Positions 18,561 to 29,346 of a DNA stretch of 64,000 nt are shown in pieces (position 1 is the stretch's first letter; every line of letters begins with the position of its first letter). Source of the stretch: CAWDYA01 sp963806495 (GTDB taxonomy: Bacteria; Acidobacteriota; Polarisedimenticolia; JACPZX01; DASXTC01). The stretch covers positions 124,001 through 188,000 of the forward strand of contig CAWDYA010000007.1 of NCBI GenBank assembly GCA_963806495.1, in the 5' to 3' direction. The notes beneath the pieces were generated by a model. The model ran no database searches and was not told the DNA's origin. It saw only the letters and a program-made list of their open reading frames with translations. Made by a program: the position numbers and the translations under genes.

Positions 18561-18581
18561 AGCCCGCCCGCCCCGAAGCCC

Positions 18582-18609
18582 TTGACTTGGCTCGACTTTT
18601 TGCTATAGT
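18582..18609 (+). promoter_or_regulatory. Sigma-70-type promoter for secA
   Basis: TTGACT (18582-18587) and TATAGT (18604-18609) are each one base from consensus with a 16-base spacer, in an otherwise very GC-rich stretch. Transcription would begin near 18616, leaving a leader of about 130 bases before secA in which no obvious structured regulator was recognised. Confidence 0.65.
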
Positions 18610-18743
18610 TCGTCACTGAAACGGCCGGGGCTGCACACGGGCGACCCTCCAGCAAGACGCGCTTCTCCGCCAGTCCTTTTCTCCCGAGGTGACCGAGGAG
18701 GGGCAGGTGCATCACGCCGGCCGGTGGAGCGGGCCGGCGACGC

Positions 18744-21410
<2,667 letters not shown>

Positions 21411-21446
21411 GGAACACGCCGCCGCGCAGGAGGGACGTTCCGCGCC

Positions 21447-21944
21447 ATGCCTGAAGTCCGGAAGGTGTTCGGTGAGAAGCTCTCAGGCACGATTCCCGAC
21501 GCGCCGGGGTACGAGACTCCCGAGGGGCGCCGCGAGACCGACGAGATGCTCCGGTCGCACGTGGCCGGCGAGCTCGAGACGCTGCGCGACAAGCTCGACG
21601 AGCTGAGACAGGCGGCCGACGAGGAGGGAGAGGAAGACATGGTCGATGATGTCGACCGGATCGACGCGCGGCTTCTGCGCACCGTGGAGGCGCTGCGAGG
21701 CGCCGAGACCGGGGGGCTGGCCTTCTTCCAGAGCGCCGATCCGTCCGGGGCCGACGTCGAGCGTGTCTGCGCCTACGACCTGGCCCTGCTCGAAGACGTC
21801 AATCTGCTGGTGCACGACGTGAACGGTCTCAAGTACGAGACGATCGGCAACCTGACCCTCAGGGAGATCGAGGGCACCCTCGCCGCGATCGAGCTCAAGG
21901 TCACCAATCGCAGGGACAATCTGGATTCGTCAGGGAGGGATTGA
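21447..21944 (+). CDS. Conserved-looking hypothetical protein, acidic and helical
   Basis: This 165-residue cytoplasmic protein is acidic, with predicted helices (about residues 30-60, rich in Glu/Leu heptads such as ELETLRDKLDELRQAADEE). It contains no cysteine cluster, signal peptide or membrane segment. Its TGA overlaps the guaB ATG by one base, and it lies 36 bases after secA. I do not recognise the family. The tight packing between two housekeeping genes argues that it is a real gene. Confidence 0.55.
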   Translation: MPEVRKVFGEKLSGTIPDAPGYETPEGRRETDEMLRSHVAGELETLRDKLDELRQAADEEGEEDMVDDVDRIDARLLRTVEALRGAETGGLAFFQSADPSGADVERVCAYDLALLEDVNLLVHDVNGLKYETIGNLTLREIEGTLAAIELKVTNRRDNLDSSGRD

Positions 21945-23407
21945 TGCTGGAAGCCTCGACCCCCGAGGGCCTCACGTTCGACGATGTCCTTCTCCTTCCG
22001 GCGCGGTCCGACGTCCTGCCCGCGCGGGCCGACGTCACCACCCGGCTGACGACCGGCGTGGGCCTCAACATCCCGGTCCTCTCGGCGGCCATGGACACCG
22101 TCACCGAGTCGCGTCTGGCCATCGCCATGGCTCAGGAAGGCGGTCTCGGTGTGGTGCACAAGAATCTCTCCGTCGAGGCCCAGGCCGAGGAGATCGACAA
22201 GGTCAAGCGCTCCGAGAGCGGAATGATCGTCAACCCGATCACGATGCGGCCCGACCAGAAGGTCGCTGACGCGCTCGAGCTGATGAAGAAGTACCGGATC
22301 TCCGGCGTGCCAATCACGCGCGAGGACGGAACGCTCGTCGGCATCCTCACCAATCGCGACCTGCGGTTCGAGATGCGGACCGATCTGCGCGTTTCCGACA
22401 TGATGACCACCCAGAACCTGGTCACGGCGCCGCAGGGGACCACGCTCGAGGAAGCGAAGACGATACTCCACCGGCACCGGATCGAGAAGCTCCCCGTGGT
22501 CGACGACCGGATGAGGCTCAAGGGGCTGATCACCGTCAAGGACATCCAGAAGCAGATCCGGTACCCGCACGCCTGCAAGGACGAGTTCGGGCGGCTGCGG
22601 GTCGGAGCGGCCATCGGCGTGGGTCCCGAGGGGCTCGATCGCGCTGCGGCGCTCATCGAGGCGCACGTGGACGTGCTGTGCGTCGATACGGCACACGGCC
22701 ACTCGTCGGGCGTCCTGGAAATGGTCGAGGCGGTGCGCAAGCGGTTCGGAGACGTGCAGCTCATCGCGGGCAACGTCGCCACCGAGGAAGGCGCGCGCGA
22801 CCTGATAGACAGGGGAGTGGACGCCGTGAAGGTCGGGATGGGGCCCGGCTCCATCTGCACCACGCGCGTCGTCTCCGGAGCCGGCGTGCCGCAGATCACC
22901 GCCATCGCCGCCTGCGCGCGCGCGGCCGACAGGAAGGGAATCCCGATCATCGCCGACGGCGGCATCAAGTTCTCGGGCGACATCGCCAAGGCGATCGCGG
23001 CTGGCGCCTCGTCGGTCATGATCGGCAGCCTGTTCGCGGGCACCGAGGAGGCGCCGGGCGAGACGATCCTCTACCAGGGGAGGACCTTCAAGGCGTACCG
23101 GGGGATGGGGTCGCTCGGAGCGATGCGCTCGGGCAGCCGCGACCGTTACGCCCAGGCCAATGTGGAGGACGAGAAGCTGGTCCCGGAGGGGATCGAGGGC
23201 CGCGTTCCCTACAAAGGGAGCATCTCGGCGCTGGTGCCTCAGCTCGTCGGCGGTCTGAGGGCCGGCATGGGGTACTGCGGCTGCAAGGACATCCCGGCCT
23301 TCCGCGAAAAGGCCCGGTTCCTCCGGATCACCCAGGCGAGCCTGAGGGAGTCTCACGTCCACGACGTGGTGATCACCAAGGAAGCCCCCAACTACCAGCT
23401 CGACTGA
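21944..23407 (+). CDS. guaB: Inosine-5'-monophosphate dehydrogenase
   Basis: GuaB oxidises IMP to XMP, committing it to guanine nucleotides. The 487-residue protein starts at ATG 21944 with AGGGAGGGA correctly spaced; a TTG three bases earlier is too close to that site. TFDDVLLLPARSDVLP opens the barrel. Two CBS domains are inserted at about residues 95-205 (Bateman regulatory module). The active-site loop is GMGPGSICTTRVV with the catalytic Cys. DGGIKFSGDIAKAI, YRGMGS and the flap Arg region RVPYKG follow. The gene is translationally coupled to the hypothetical gene upstream. Confidence 0.96.
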   Translation: MLEASTPEGLTFDDVLLLPARSDVLPARADVTTRLTTGVGLNIPVLSAAMDTVTESRLAIAMAQEGGLGVVHKNLSVEAQAEEIDKVKRSESGMIVNPITMRPDQKVADALELMKKYRISGVPITREDGTLVGILTNRDLRFEMRTDLRVSDMMTTQNLVTAPQGTTLEEAKTILHRHRIEKLPVVDDRMRLKGLITVKDIQKQIRYPHACKDEFGRLRVGAAIGVGPEGLDRAAALIEAHVDVLCVDTAHGHSSGVLEMVEAVRKRFGDVQLIAGNVATEEGARDLIDRGVDAVKVGMGPGSICTTRVVSGAGVPQITAIAACARAADRKGIPIIADGGIKFSGDIAKAIAAGASSVMIGSLFAGTEEAPGETILYQGRTFKAYRGMGSLGAMRSGSRDRYAQANVEDEKLVPEGIEGRVPYKGSISALVPQLVGGLRAGMGYCGCKDIPAFREKARFLRITQASLRESHVHDVVITKEAPNYQLD

Positions 23408-23413
23408 GCCGCC

Positions 23414-23425
23414 ACGGGCGCCCGT
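23414..23425. terminator. Short palindrome between converging genes
   Basis: ACGGGCGCCCGT is a perfect 12-base palindrome in the 17-base gap between the guaB stop and the stop of the lipoprotein gene. It has no loop and no T-tract, so a terminator role is only suggested by position. Confidence 0.25.
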
Positions 23426-24819
23426 CAGGGGTGTAGTGCGCCGTGGGCTCCGAGCCGGATCACCACTTCTTCGCCGCTTCGTGTGAAGGTCGCGTCGTCG
23501 AACCCGCCTGTGAGCCCGGGGGCGCTGATCGTCACACGTGAGCCGTCCGGTTCGACCCGGGGCTCCGGCAGCCCTGTGATCACCACCTCCCGGATGCCGT
23601 TGAACAACGGATGCGGGCCGTAACCCACCGTCAGGGCCTCTATGTCCGCGCCAGGGCCGTCGATCGCCTCCAGCTGCCCCGCCTCGTTGCCGAGCCTCAG
23701 GAACCGCGCGTGCAGGATGCCTCCCTCGACACGCTCCACGTTGAGCGGGTCGAACCCCTTCGGCCACAGCGGTTGTCCGTCGCCGGCTTTCACCACCACG
23801 CGCCAGCCCGGTCTTGTCTCGAACGCCGCCTTGCGCCCGGCCCGGATCTCGGCCAGACGGGCCACATCCGCGGACGCGGTCTGCTGCGTCCGGGCCACCT
23901 CGGCGTCGGTGAACCCGCATGGCGGAGCGCCGGTGGTGTCGGGCGGGAGGGCCGCCTCGAGGGCCGTGTCGAGGTCCTGCGTATCGTTCTCCTCGAACGA
24001 GGACGGCCACCCGGGGCTGAACCGGTCGAGCAGGAGTGCGAGGGCCGGCCCCGTCGCATAGGCACGACGGCGGACATCGGCCGGATCGAACCCCTTCTGG
24101 GGGATGTCGATCGTCGTGCGTCCCACCGCTCTCGCCTGAACGTAGGCGGCGAGCCCCTCGTTCAGCTCGGTGCCGCGCTCGTAGGCCGCGAAGTCCGGGT
24201 CCATCGCGGCGAACCGTTCGTCTCGCCGCTTCAGCGCTTCGCGCGCGAAACAGGCCGCGCCCTCGCCGTCGGAAGCGTCGAGCGCCCGGCGCAATGCCTC
24301 GGTTTCGAGGCGGCGCAGGGACAGCAGATGCGCGTCATCGACCGGGTACATGAACAGGGCCGCCTCGTTCGCCTGCCAGCCCGGATGCCTTCCGCGTTGA
24401 TAGACGTGGAACGCCTCGTGGATGGCGATGGCGGCCAGGTCGTCCGTGCTCCGGGTCTCGCCCGAATCGCTCAGCATGAGAGTGGCTGTGGTGACGTCGC
24501 CGATGTCGGCGCTGGTGTTGGCCGTCATGGCCGGGAACCGGCCCGGATATGCGCTGCACGCAGGCCGGGCGCCCTCCTGCGGCACGAACCCCTCGGGCGG
24601 GGAGGGATGGCGGAAAAGCCAGGTCCGCTGCCCGTCGAAGACCGCCAGCGGGATCGACATCGGATCGAACCCGGGCCACAGCGTCGCCGAGGCGGCCTCA
24701 CGCTGCTCGGCCACCGCCACCGACGACGCGGTCGGCGTCTTCACATCGTCGCTTCCGGGGTGGGCGGCACAGGCGGCAAAGACGAGGGTCGGCAGGACGA
24801 AGGGAGCCCGGCCCCTCAA
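23425..24819 (-). CDS. Lipoprotein with a gluzincin-like HExxH metallopeptidase motif
   Basis: The 464-residue product starts at a TTG overlapping the upstream TGA (TTGA). The N-terminus is a lipoprotein signal with Cys in the lipobox VFAAC. Residues about 130-145 carry AIHEAFHVYQRG (HExxH), and a downstream ELNEGLAAYVQ supplies the glutamate expected of a gluzincin third ligand. The C-terminal third is beta-rich with no recognised domain. It is probably a periplasmic or surface zinc peptidase; substrate unknown. It converges on guaB. Confidence 0.65.
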   Translation of the reverse strand: MRGRAPFVLPTLVFAACAAHPGSDDVKTPTASSVAVAEQREAASATLWPGFDPMSIPLAVFDGQRTWLFRHPSPPEGFVPQEGARPACSAYPGRFPAMTANTSADIGDVTTATLMLSDSGETRSTDDLAAIAIHEAFHVYQRGRHPGWQANEAALFMYPVDDAHLLSLRRLETEALRRALDASDGEGAACFAREALKRRDERFAAMDPDFAAYERGTELNEGLAAYVQARAVGRTTIDIPQKGFDPADVRRRAYATGPALALLLDRFSPGWPSSFEENDTQDLDTALEAALPPDTTGAPPCGFTDAEVARTQQTASADVARLAEIRAGRKAAFETRPGWRVVVKAGDGQPLWPKGFDPLNVERVEGGILHARFLRLGNEAGQLEAIDGPGADIEALTVGYGPHPLFNGIREVVITGLPEPRVEPDGSRVTISAPGLTGGFDDATFTRSGEEVVIRLGAHGALHP

Positions 24820-24980
24820 CCGTGGCGCCTCGTGAACCCGCGTGACGCCAGGCCCAGCACCACCAGTCCGGCGGCGAAAATCCAGCTGCCCGTGATCGTG
24901 GAGAGGGTCTTCGTCAGCATCAGCACCGCGAGCAGCAGGCAGAGGCCCAGGAACACCAGCCCTGCGACCTTTCCATCCAT
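24816..24980 (-). CDS. 54-residue membrane protein
   Basis: This small gene starts at an ATG preceded by GAGGAGAGACGGG. It encodes two hydrophobic stretches (VAGLVFLGLCLLLAVLM and SWIFAAGLVVLGLA) split by a short polar turn, ending RGFTRRHG. It overlaps the lipoprotein gene by four bases (TTGA), so the two are probably cotranslated. I recognise no family. The overlap and ribosome site are the main support. Confidence 0.5.
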   Translation of the reverse strand: MDGKVAGLVFLGLCLLLAVLMLTKTLSTITGSWIFAAGLVVLGLASRGFTRRHG

Positions 24981-25039
24981 CCCGTCTCTCCTCTCGAGGG
25001 GCCGCGTGGGCGAACGCGGATCGTCCGCGCGGGGTTCTG

Positions 25040-25624
25040 TCAGTCTACGCGGGATCCGACAGCGGGTTTCCAGGACCGTCGTCCGCGGCGACCCCCCCGC
25101 GCCTCGAGCCCCCGCGTCAGCTCGCGCGCGACATCGTGGTGCGGCCGCCAGATCTCCCGGACCCCTCCGGCCCACCGTCGTACGCGATCGATGTGCGCCT
25201 CCACCGCGCCGGCCTGAGCGACGTCCCGGATGGTCATCGATGCGCCCGCCTCGGGAGGCTCCAGGTGCGGCCAGCTCCGGCGCCTCGTGACCCGTTTGAG
25301 GAGCGGCGGGACTCTCACGGGTGCGACGCTCTTCCCGAACATCAGGCAGCGCCCCGCGAGGTGAATTCACACCGACATGTCGGGATGGGAGCCGCCGGCG
25401 TGCTGGACAGCATGGGCGTCCACCGTGATCTGGTGCACCTGGCCGAGAAGCACCACGTTTCCGGACTCCGCCGCGTGAACCTCCTCGAAACCCGCCCAGC
25501 ATTCGGCCGATGCATGGAACTTGCGCAGGTATTCGCGGCCGGACGGGGCCGTGTCGAGACCGCACCCGGGGCAGGAGGCCGGCGCGATCCCGTTGTCCGG
25601 CAGACCGTCGTTCGCGCGGGTCAT
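25040..25624 (-). pseudogene. DUF5946-like gene interrupted by an in-frame TGA
   Basis: The first part (85 codons from ATG 25624) reads CPGCGLDTAPSGREYLRKFH, then ECWAGFEEVH and VHQITVDAHAVQHAGGSHPD, with the cysteine/His layout I associate with the DUF5946 family. After MSV a TGA (25369-25367) interrupts it. The same frame continues IHLAGRCLMFGKSVAPV and then GASMTIRDVAQAGAVEAHI and WAGGVREIWRPHH, which match the family's C-terminal half, to a stop at 25040. The alignment is continuous across the TGA, so this is a nonsense codon rather than a frameshift. The ATG overlaps the upstream broken gene (ATGA). Family naming is from memory. Confidence 0.55.
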
Positions 25625-25916
25625 GTTGCCCCGAGAAGCCCGGCGATCCAGCCTTCCCGGGTTTTCATCCTGCCGGCACAGTCGGTCCCGCTCATGGCGG
25701 CGATCTCCTCGTCGCTCTCGGGGGACAACCCGAAGAAGCCGCAGGCAGTGGCAACCTCGGTCGTGCTTTCGCCGGAGGCGACGCAGCGTTCCGGCTCCAG
25801 CCGGGGACCGGGGCCCGCTTCCCCGGAGTGGAGAACATCTCGAACACCCTCTCGATGCGGTCGGCGACCGCGAACCGTCCGGTGATCTCGATGTGCCGCG
25901 CGATGAACTCTGTCAT
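25621..25916 (-). pseudogene. Truncated SRPBCC-like gene, frameshifted and fused to a short cysteine-containing tail
   Basis: From ATG 25916 (GGTGAGGAGATTCGC ahead) the frame encodes ARHIEITGRFAVADRIERVF and EMFSTPGKRAPVPGW, the first strand and helix of SRPBCC (START-like) domains. One missing G near 25797 would then give EPERCVASGESTTEVATACG and FFGLSPESDEEIAAMSGTDC to a stop at 25621. Nearly all of the SRPBCC domain (about 100 residues) is absent, so an internal deletion appears to have joined its start to another short coding segment. The stop overlaps the next gene's ATG. Confidence 0.45.
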
Positions 25917-25945
25917 GCGAATCTCCTCACCCGTCGTCGGCGGTG

Positions 25946-27205
25946 CTATCCGACGTGCCGCAGCAGGAATCTCCGCCCGAACACCGCCACCGCCACGAGT
26001 ACGCCGATGAAGGCGAGCGCCAGCGGGTCGGTGTTGATCAGGCGGTCGATGAGCGCGATGCATGCGGCAGCCCCCGCCAGCGTGCCGAAGCCGGTGAAGA
26101 TCCTGTGGCCCGCGCGCTCGAAGAAGGCGAGACCGCAGACCGCCGCGAAGGTGAACAGGAACGCCAGGCTGGCGGCTTCGACCAGCAGATCGAGGGTTCC
26201 GATGCCGCCCAGCACCGCGGCCACGGCGCCGAGGCCCACGACGGCGCGGTCGGGTATCCCGACGCTGTTCCGGTGCGCGAGCGAGGCCGGCAGCTCACCG
26301 TCCGACGCCACCTTGTGCACCAGCCGTGCCGTGGCGAACAGCGTCGAGTTGATGGCGGATCCGGTGGAAAATGCCGCCCCGATCGATACCAGGACGAGAC
26401 CCGGCATGCCGAACGCCTGGCGTCCGGCGATGGCGAGGGCCACCTCCTGGTGCTCGACCACCTGGTCCGCTCCGATCAGCATGACCGTGCCGAGGGCCAC
26501 TACCACGTACAGGGCGATCACGACGACGATCGAGGAGAGCACGGCGCGCGGCAACGTCCTGCGCGGGTTCTCTATGTCCTCGTAGTCGTATGTGAGAAGC
26601 TGGAAACCCTCGTAGGCCATGAAAATGGAGGCCGCACCGAAAAGCGCCGCGCCGGGGCCTCCCTGGTGCATGCCGTGCGAGAGCATCGGAACATCCCACT
26701 TCGACAACCCCCACCCTGCCAGCCCGACCAGCACCGCCAGCTTGAACCAGACGAGGAAGACCTCGACGCCGCCCGCCTCGCCGACGCCCTTCAGATTCAA
26801 GCCGATGAACAGGGCCATGACGGCCACAGCCGCCGTCCGGGGCAACCAGGGGCCCAGCCCCGCCACCTCGCCGAGATACTGGCCGAATGTAAAGGCGTAC
26901 ACGGCATTGGTCAGGACATAGCCCATGACGAGAACCCACGAGAGGCTGCCCGCGAACCCGTCGGCGTTGATCTCACGCAGGAAGGTGAACGCGCCGCCCC
27001 CTTCGCCGTACTTGAGCGCCAGCTTCACGTAGCTGTATCCGGCGGCCAGCGCGACCAGGCCGGCCGCCGTGAAGGAGAGCCACGCCCACGCACCGGAGAT
27101 ACCGACCACGACGCCGAGCGTGGAGAAGATCCCGCCGCCCACCATCCCGCCGACGGACATCGACCACGTTTCCGAGAAGCCGAGCTTCGTGCGCGCCTGT
27201 GCCAT
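25946..27205 (-). CDS. APC-superfamily amino acid permease
   Basis: This 419-residue inner-membrane transporter has about 12 hydrophobic segments. The first helix carries the APC glycine motif SVGGMVGGGIFSTLG, followed by the helix-2/3 region KYGEGGGAFTFLREI. The helix-6 area FGAASIFMAYEGFQLLTYDYEDIENPRRTLPRA is the typical APC substrate/cation loop (only part is quoted as motif: AYEGFQLLTYDYEDIENP). It probably exchanges or imports amino acids; substrate cannot be told. It follows tsaE on the minus strand with nine bases between them. Confidence 0.88.
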   Translation of the reverse strand: MAQARTKLGFSETWSMSVGGMVGGGIFSTLGVVVGISGAWAWLSFTAAGLVALAAGYSYVKLALKYGEGGGAFTFLREINADGFAGSLSWVLVMGYVLTNAVYAFTFGQYLGEVAGLGPWLPRTAAVAVMALFIGLNLKGVGEAGGVEVFLVWFKLAVLVGLAGWGLSKWDVPMLSHGMHQGGPGAALFGAASIFMAYEGFQLLTYDYEDIENPRRTLPRAVLSSIVVVIALYVVVALGTVMLIGADQVVEHQEVALAIAGRQAFGMPGLVLVSIGAAFSTGSAINSTLFATARLVHKVASDGELPASLAHRNSVGIPDRAVVGLGAVAAVLGGIGTLDLLVEAASLAFLFTFAAVCGLAFFERAGHRIFTGFGTLAGAAACIALIDRLINTDPLALAFIGVLVAVAVFGRRFLLRHVG

Positions 27206-27214
27206 ATCGGGGGA

Positions 27215-27661
27215 CTACCCTGGGGAGGCGATCGTCAAACGCCGCCGGTCGTCGCCGGCGTCCTCAATCGTGACGATGAACGCGCCCTCGCGCAGCCGCG
27301 CGGGAAGCTTGTCGCCCCACTCCACCGCCATCACGCGGTCGTCCTCGAGCTGCTCGGCCAGCCCGAGTTCCTCGGTCTCGCGCGGGTCGCCTATCCGGTA
27401 CAGATCGACGTGCACGAGGCGGCGTCCCGACGACGATGGGCCGTACTCGCTCACCATTGTGAAGGAGGGGGAGTGGACCTCGTCCGGATCGAGACCCAGC
27501 CCGCGCGCCATGCCGCGGACGAACACGGTCTTGCCGGCGCCGAGCGGGCCGGTCAGAATCACGAGGTCGCCGGCCGCGAGGACTCCGGCCAGTCGCGCGC
27601 CTTCCTCCTCGGTTCCGCGCGTCGACCGGGTCACCACGATGCGGGTGGCTTCATCGGGCAT
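27215..27661 (-). CDS. tsaE: tRNA t6A biosynthesis ATPase TsaE
   Basis: TsaE is the ATPase partner of TsaB/TsaD in making threonylcarbamoyladenosine at tRNA position 37. The ATG at 27661 gives 148 residues starting MPDEATRIVV. Walker A is LTGPLGAGKTVFVRG, followed by HSPSFTMVSEY and HVDLYRIGDPRE, then VMAVEWGDKLP, all family hallmarks. It lies eight bases after nnr, an association seen in many bacteria. Confidence 0.93.
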   Translation of the reverse strand: MPDEATRIVVTRSTRGTEEEGARLAGVLAAGDLVILTGPLGAGKTVFVRGMARGLGLDPDEVHSPSFTMVSEYGPSSSGRRLVHVDLYRIGDPRETEELGLAEQLEDDRVMAVEWGDKLPARLREGAFIVTIEDAGDDRRRLTIASPG

Positions 27662-27669
27662 GGCGCCGC

Positions 27670-29247
27670 CTACTCCGCGGCTCGCTCGAGATGCAGGAAG
27701 GCCTCGGAGAGGTGGGCGATGATGTCGCGCGCGATGAGCGATGTCTCGCCGCGCGCCGACGCGGCGAGATCCCCGGCCAGCCCGTGCAGGTACACCCCGA
27801 GAAGACAGCTCTCCAGGGGAGACAGGCCCTGCGCGAGCAGCCCGGCCAGGACGCCCGTCAGGACGTCGCCGCTGCCCCCGCTCGCCATGCCGGGGTTGCC
27901 GGTGGGGTTGATCCAGACCTCGCCGCCCGGCTCGGCGATCACGGTGCGATGCCCCTTGAGGACCAGGTAGCACGAACGCTCGGCGGCGAAGCTCCGCGCC
28001 ACGCCGACCCGATCATCCTGGACGTCGGCCGCGGTCATCTTCGAGCCGTCCTGCCGGCGAAGCAGACGGGCCATCTCACCGGGGTGTGGCGTCAGGATCA
28101 GGACGCGCGAGGCGCCGTTCAGCTCGTCGGCCCGGCCGGCGAAGGCGTTGAGCCCGTCGGCATCGAGCACCACCGGGTGCCCGGTAGACGCGATGATCTC
28201 CCGTACGAGGGCCGAGGTATCCTCCACCGTCGTCAGCCCCGGCCCGACCGCGAGCACGTCGCATGCCTCGACGAGCGTGCGCAGCAGCGGCGCCGCCGCA
28301 CGCGACACCGTCCCGGACGACGTCTCCGGCAGCGCCTCGGTCATCATCTCCATGACCTGCGAGGCGAGGATCGGCTGTGCCGAGGCCGCGGTCGCCGCGG
28401 TGACCAGGCCGGCGCCGGAACGAAGGGCCGACAGGCAGAGCATCGCGGTCGCACCCGACTTGCCCTTCGAGCCGGACAGCGCCAGCACGCGACCGTAGTC
28501 CCCCTTGTGGGTGTCGGCCTCGCGCAGGGGCACGAGCGGCGCGACCTCGGATTCGGTGACGAGGTTGAGCCTGACGTCTTCCGCGGCCACCGCCTCGGGG
28601 GGGATGCCGATGTCGACGACGTGCAGCCGGCCCACGAGGAGCGCGGCCGGATCGAAAACGTGCGGGATCTTGGGGCAGGCCAGGGCGATCGTGTGGTCCG
28701 CCTGCACCGCGGCGCCGGGGATCTGCGCCGAGTCGCCGGACAGCCCCGAGGGGATGTCGAGCGCCACCACCTCGCGACGGCTGGCGTTGATGTCGTGGAT
28801 GGCCCGCGCACCGAGGCCGCGGGCGGCGCCCTTGAGGCCCGTTCCGAACACCGCGTCGACGATCAGATCGTGAGTCGCGATCTCCCTGCCGATCCGGTTC
28901 CAGGCCTCCTCGTCCGGAGCCTCCTCGATCTCGATTCCGGCGGTCCGTGCTCGATCCCTGTGCTCGGCCGCGGGACCGCCCAGATCGTCCGCCCGCGCGA
29001 GCAGGATGACGCGGGCCGGGACGCCCCGGGCGGCGAGGTGCCGTGCGGCCGTGATCCCGTCGCCGCCGTTGTTTCCTTTGCCGCAGAGGATGAGCGGCTT
29101 CAGGGCGGTGAGCGAGGGATACAGATGGAGCAGGGTCTCCGCGACGGCGCGGCCGGCGTTGTCCATCAGGGTCCCCGACGCGATCCCGTGCCGTTGCTCG
29201 GTGCGCCGGTCGATCCGCCCCATCTGTTCGGCGGTCAGGATTTTCAT
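27670..29247 (-). CDS. nnr: Bifunctional NAD(P)H-hydrate epimerase/dehydratase
   Basis: This 525-residue repair enzyme returns hydrated NAD(P)H to use. The N-terminal YjeF_N epimerase domain (residues about 1-215) has TAEQMGRIDRRTEQ, CGKGNNGGDGITAARHL and DAVFGTGLKG. The C-terminal carbohydrate-kinase-like dehydratase has HKGDYGRVLALSGS, LAVGPGL, LDADGLNAF, LTPHPGEMARLL and NPTGNPGMASGGSGDVLTG. Both halves look complete. It is divergent from aroC, with a 99-base gap, and leads a tsaE/permease run. Confidence 0.95.
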   Translation of the reverse strand: MKILTAEQMGRIDRRTEQRHGIASGTLMDNAGRAVAETLLHLYPSLTALKPLILCGKGNNGGDGITAARHLAARGVPARVILLARADDLGGPAAEHRDRARTAGIEIEEAPDEEAWNRIGREIATHDLIVDAVFGTGLKGAARGLGARAIHDINASRREVVALDIPSGLSGDSAQIPGAAVQADHTIALACPKIPHVFDPAALLVGRLHVVDIGIPPEAVAAEDVRLNLVTESEVAPLVPLREADTHKGDYGRVLALSGSKGKSGATAMLCLSALRSGAGLVTAATAASAQPILASQVMEMMTEALPETSSGTVSRAAAPLLRTLVEACDVLAVGPGLTTVEDTSALVREIIASTGHPVVLDADGLNAFAGRADELNGASRVLILTPHPGEMARLLRRQDGSKMTAADVQDDRVGVARSFAAERSCYLVLKGHRTVIAEPGGEVWINPTGNPGMASGGSGDVLTGVLAGLLAQGLSPLESCLLGVYLHGLAGDLAASARGETSLIARDIIAHLSEAFLHLERAAE

Positions 29248-29257
29248 GTCGGAAATC

Positions 29258-29287
29258 TTGACACTTTTCTCGGCGCGATGATAGCGT
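29258..29287 (+). promoter_or_regulatory. Candidate promoter for the aroC operon
   Basis: A perfect -35 TTGACA at 29258-29263 is followed 18 bases later by TAGCGT (29282-29287), a weak -10. It lies in the gap between nnr and aroC and points toward aroC. Confidence 0.45.
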
Positions 29288-29346
29288 CTCGGGTGGAAGC
29301 CGTCTCATACCACGCCGTATCAATGACTTAAGCTAAGGTGCCGCCC

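Noticed and set aside
25367..25369. Selenocysteine at the TGA in the DUF5946-like gene
   Set aside because: The family shows no Cys at this position as far as I recall, and no convincing insertion hairpin was seen after the codon.
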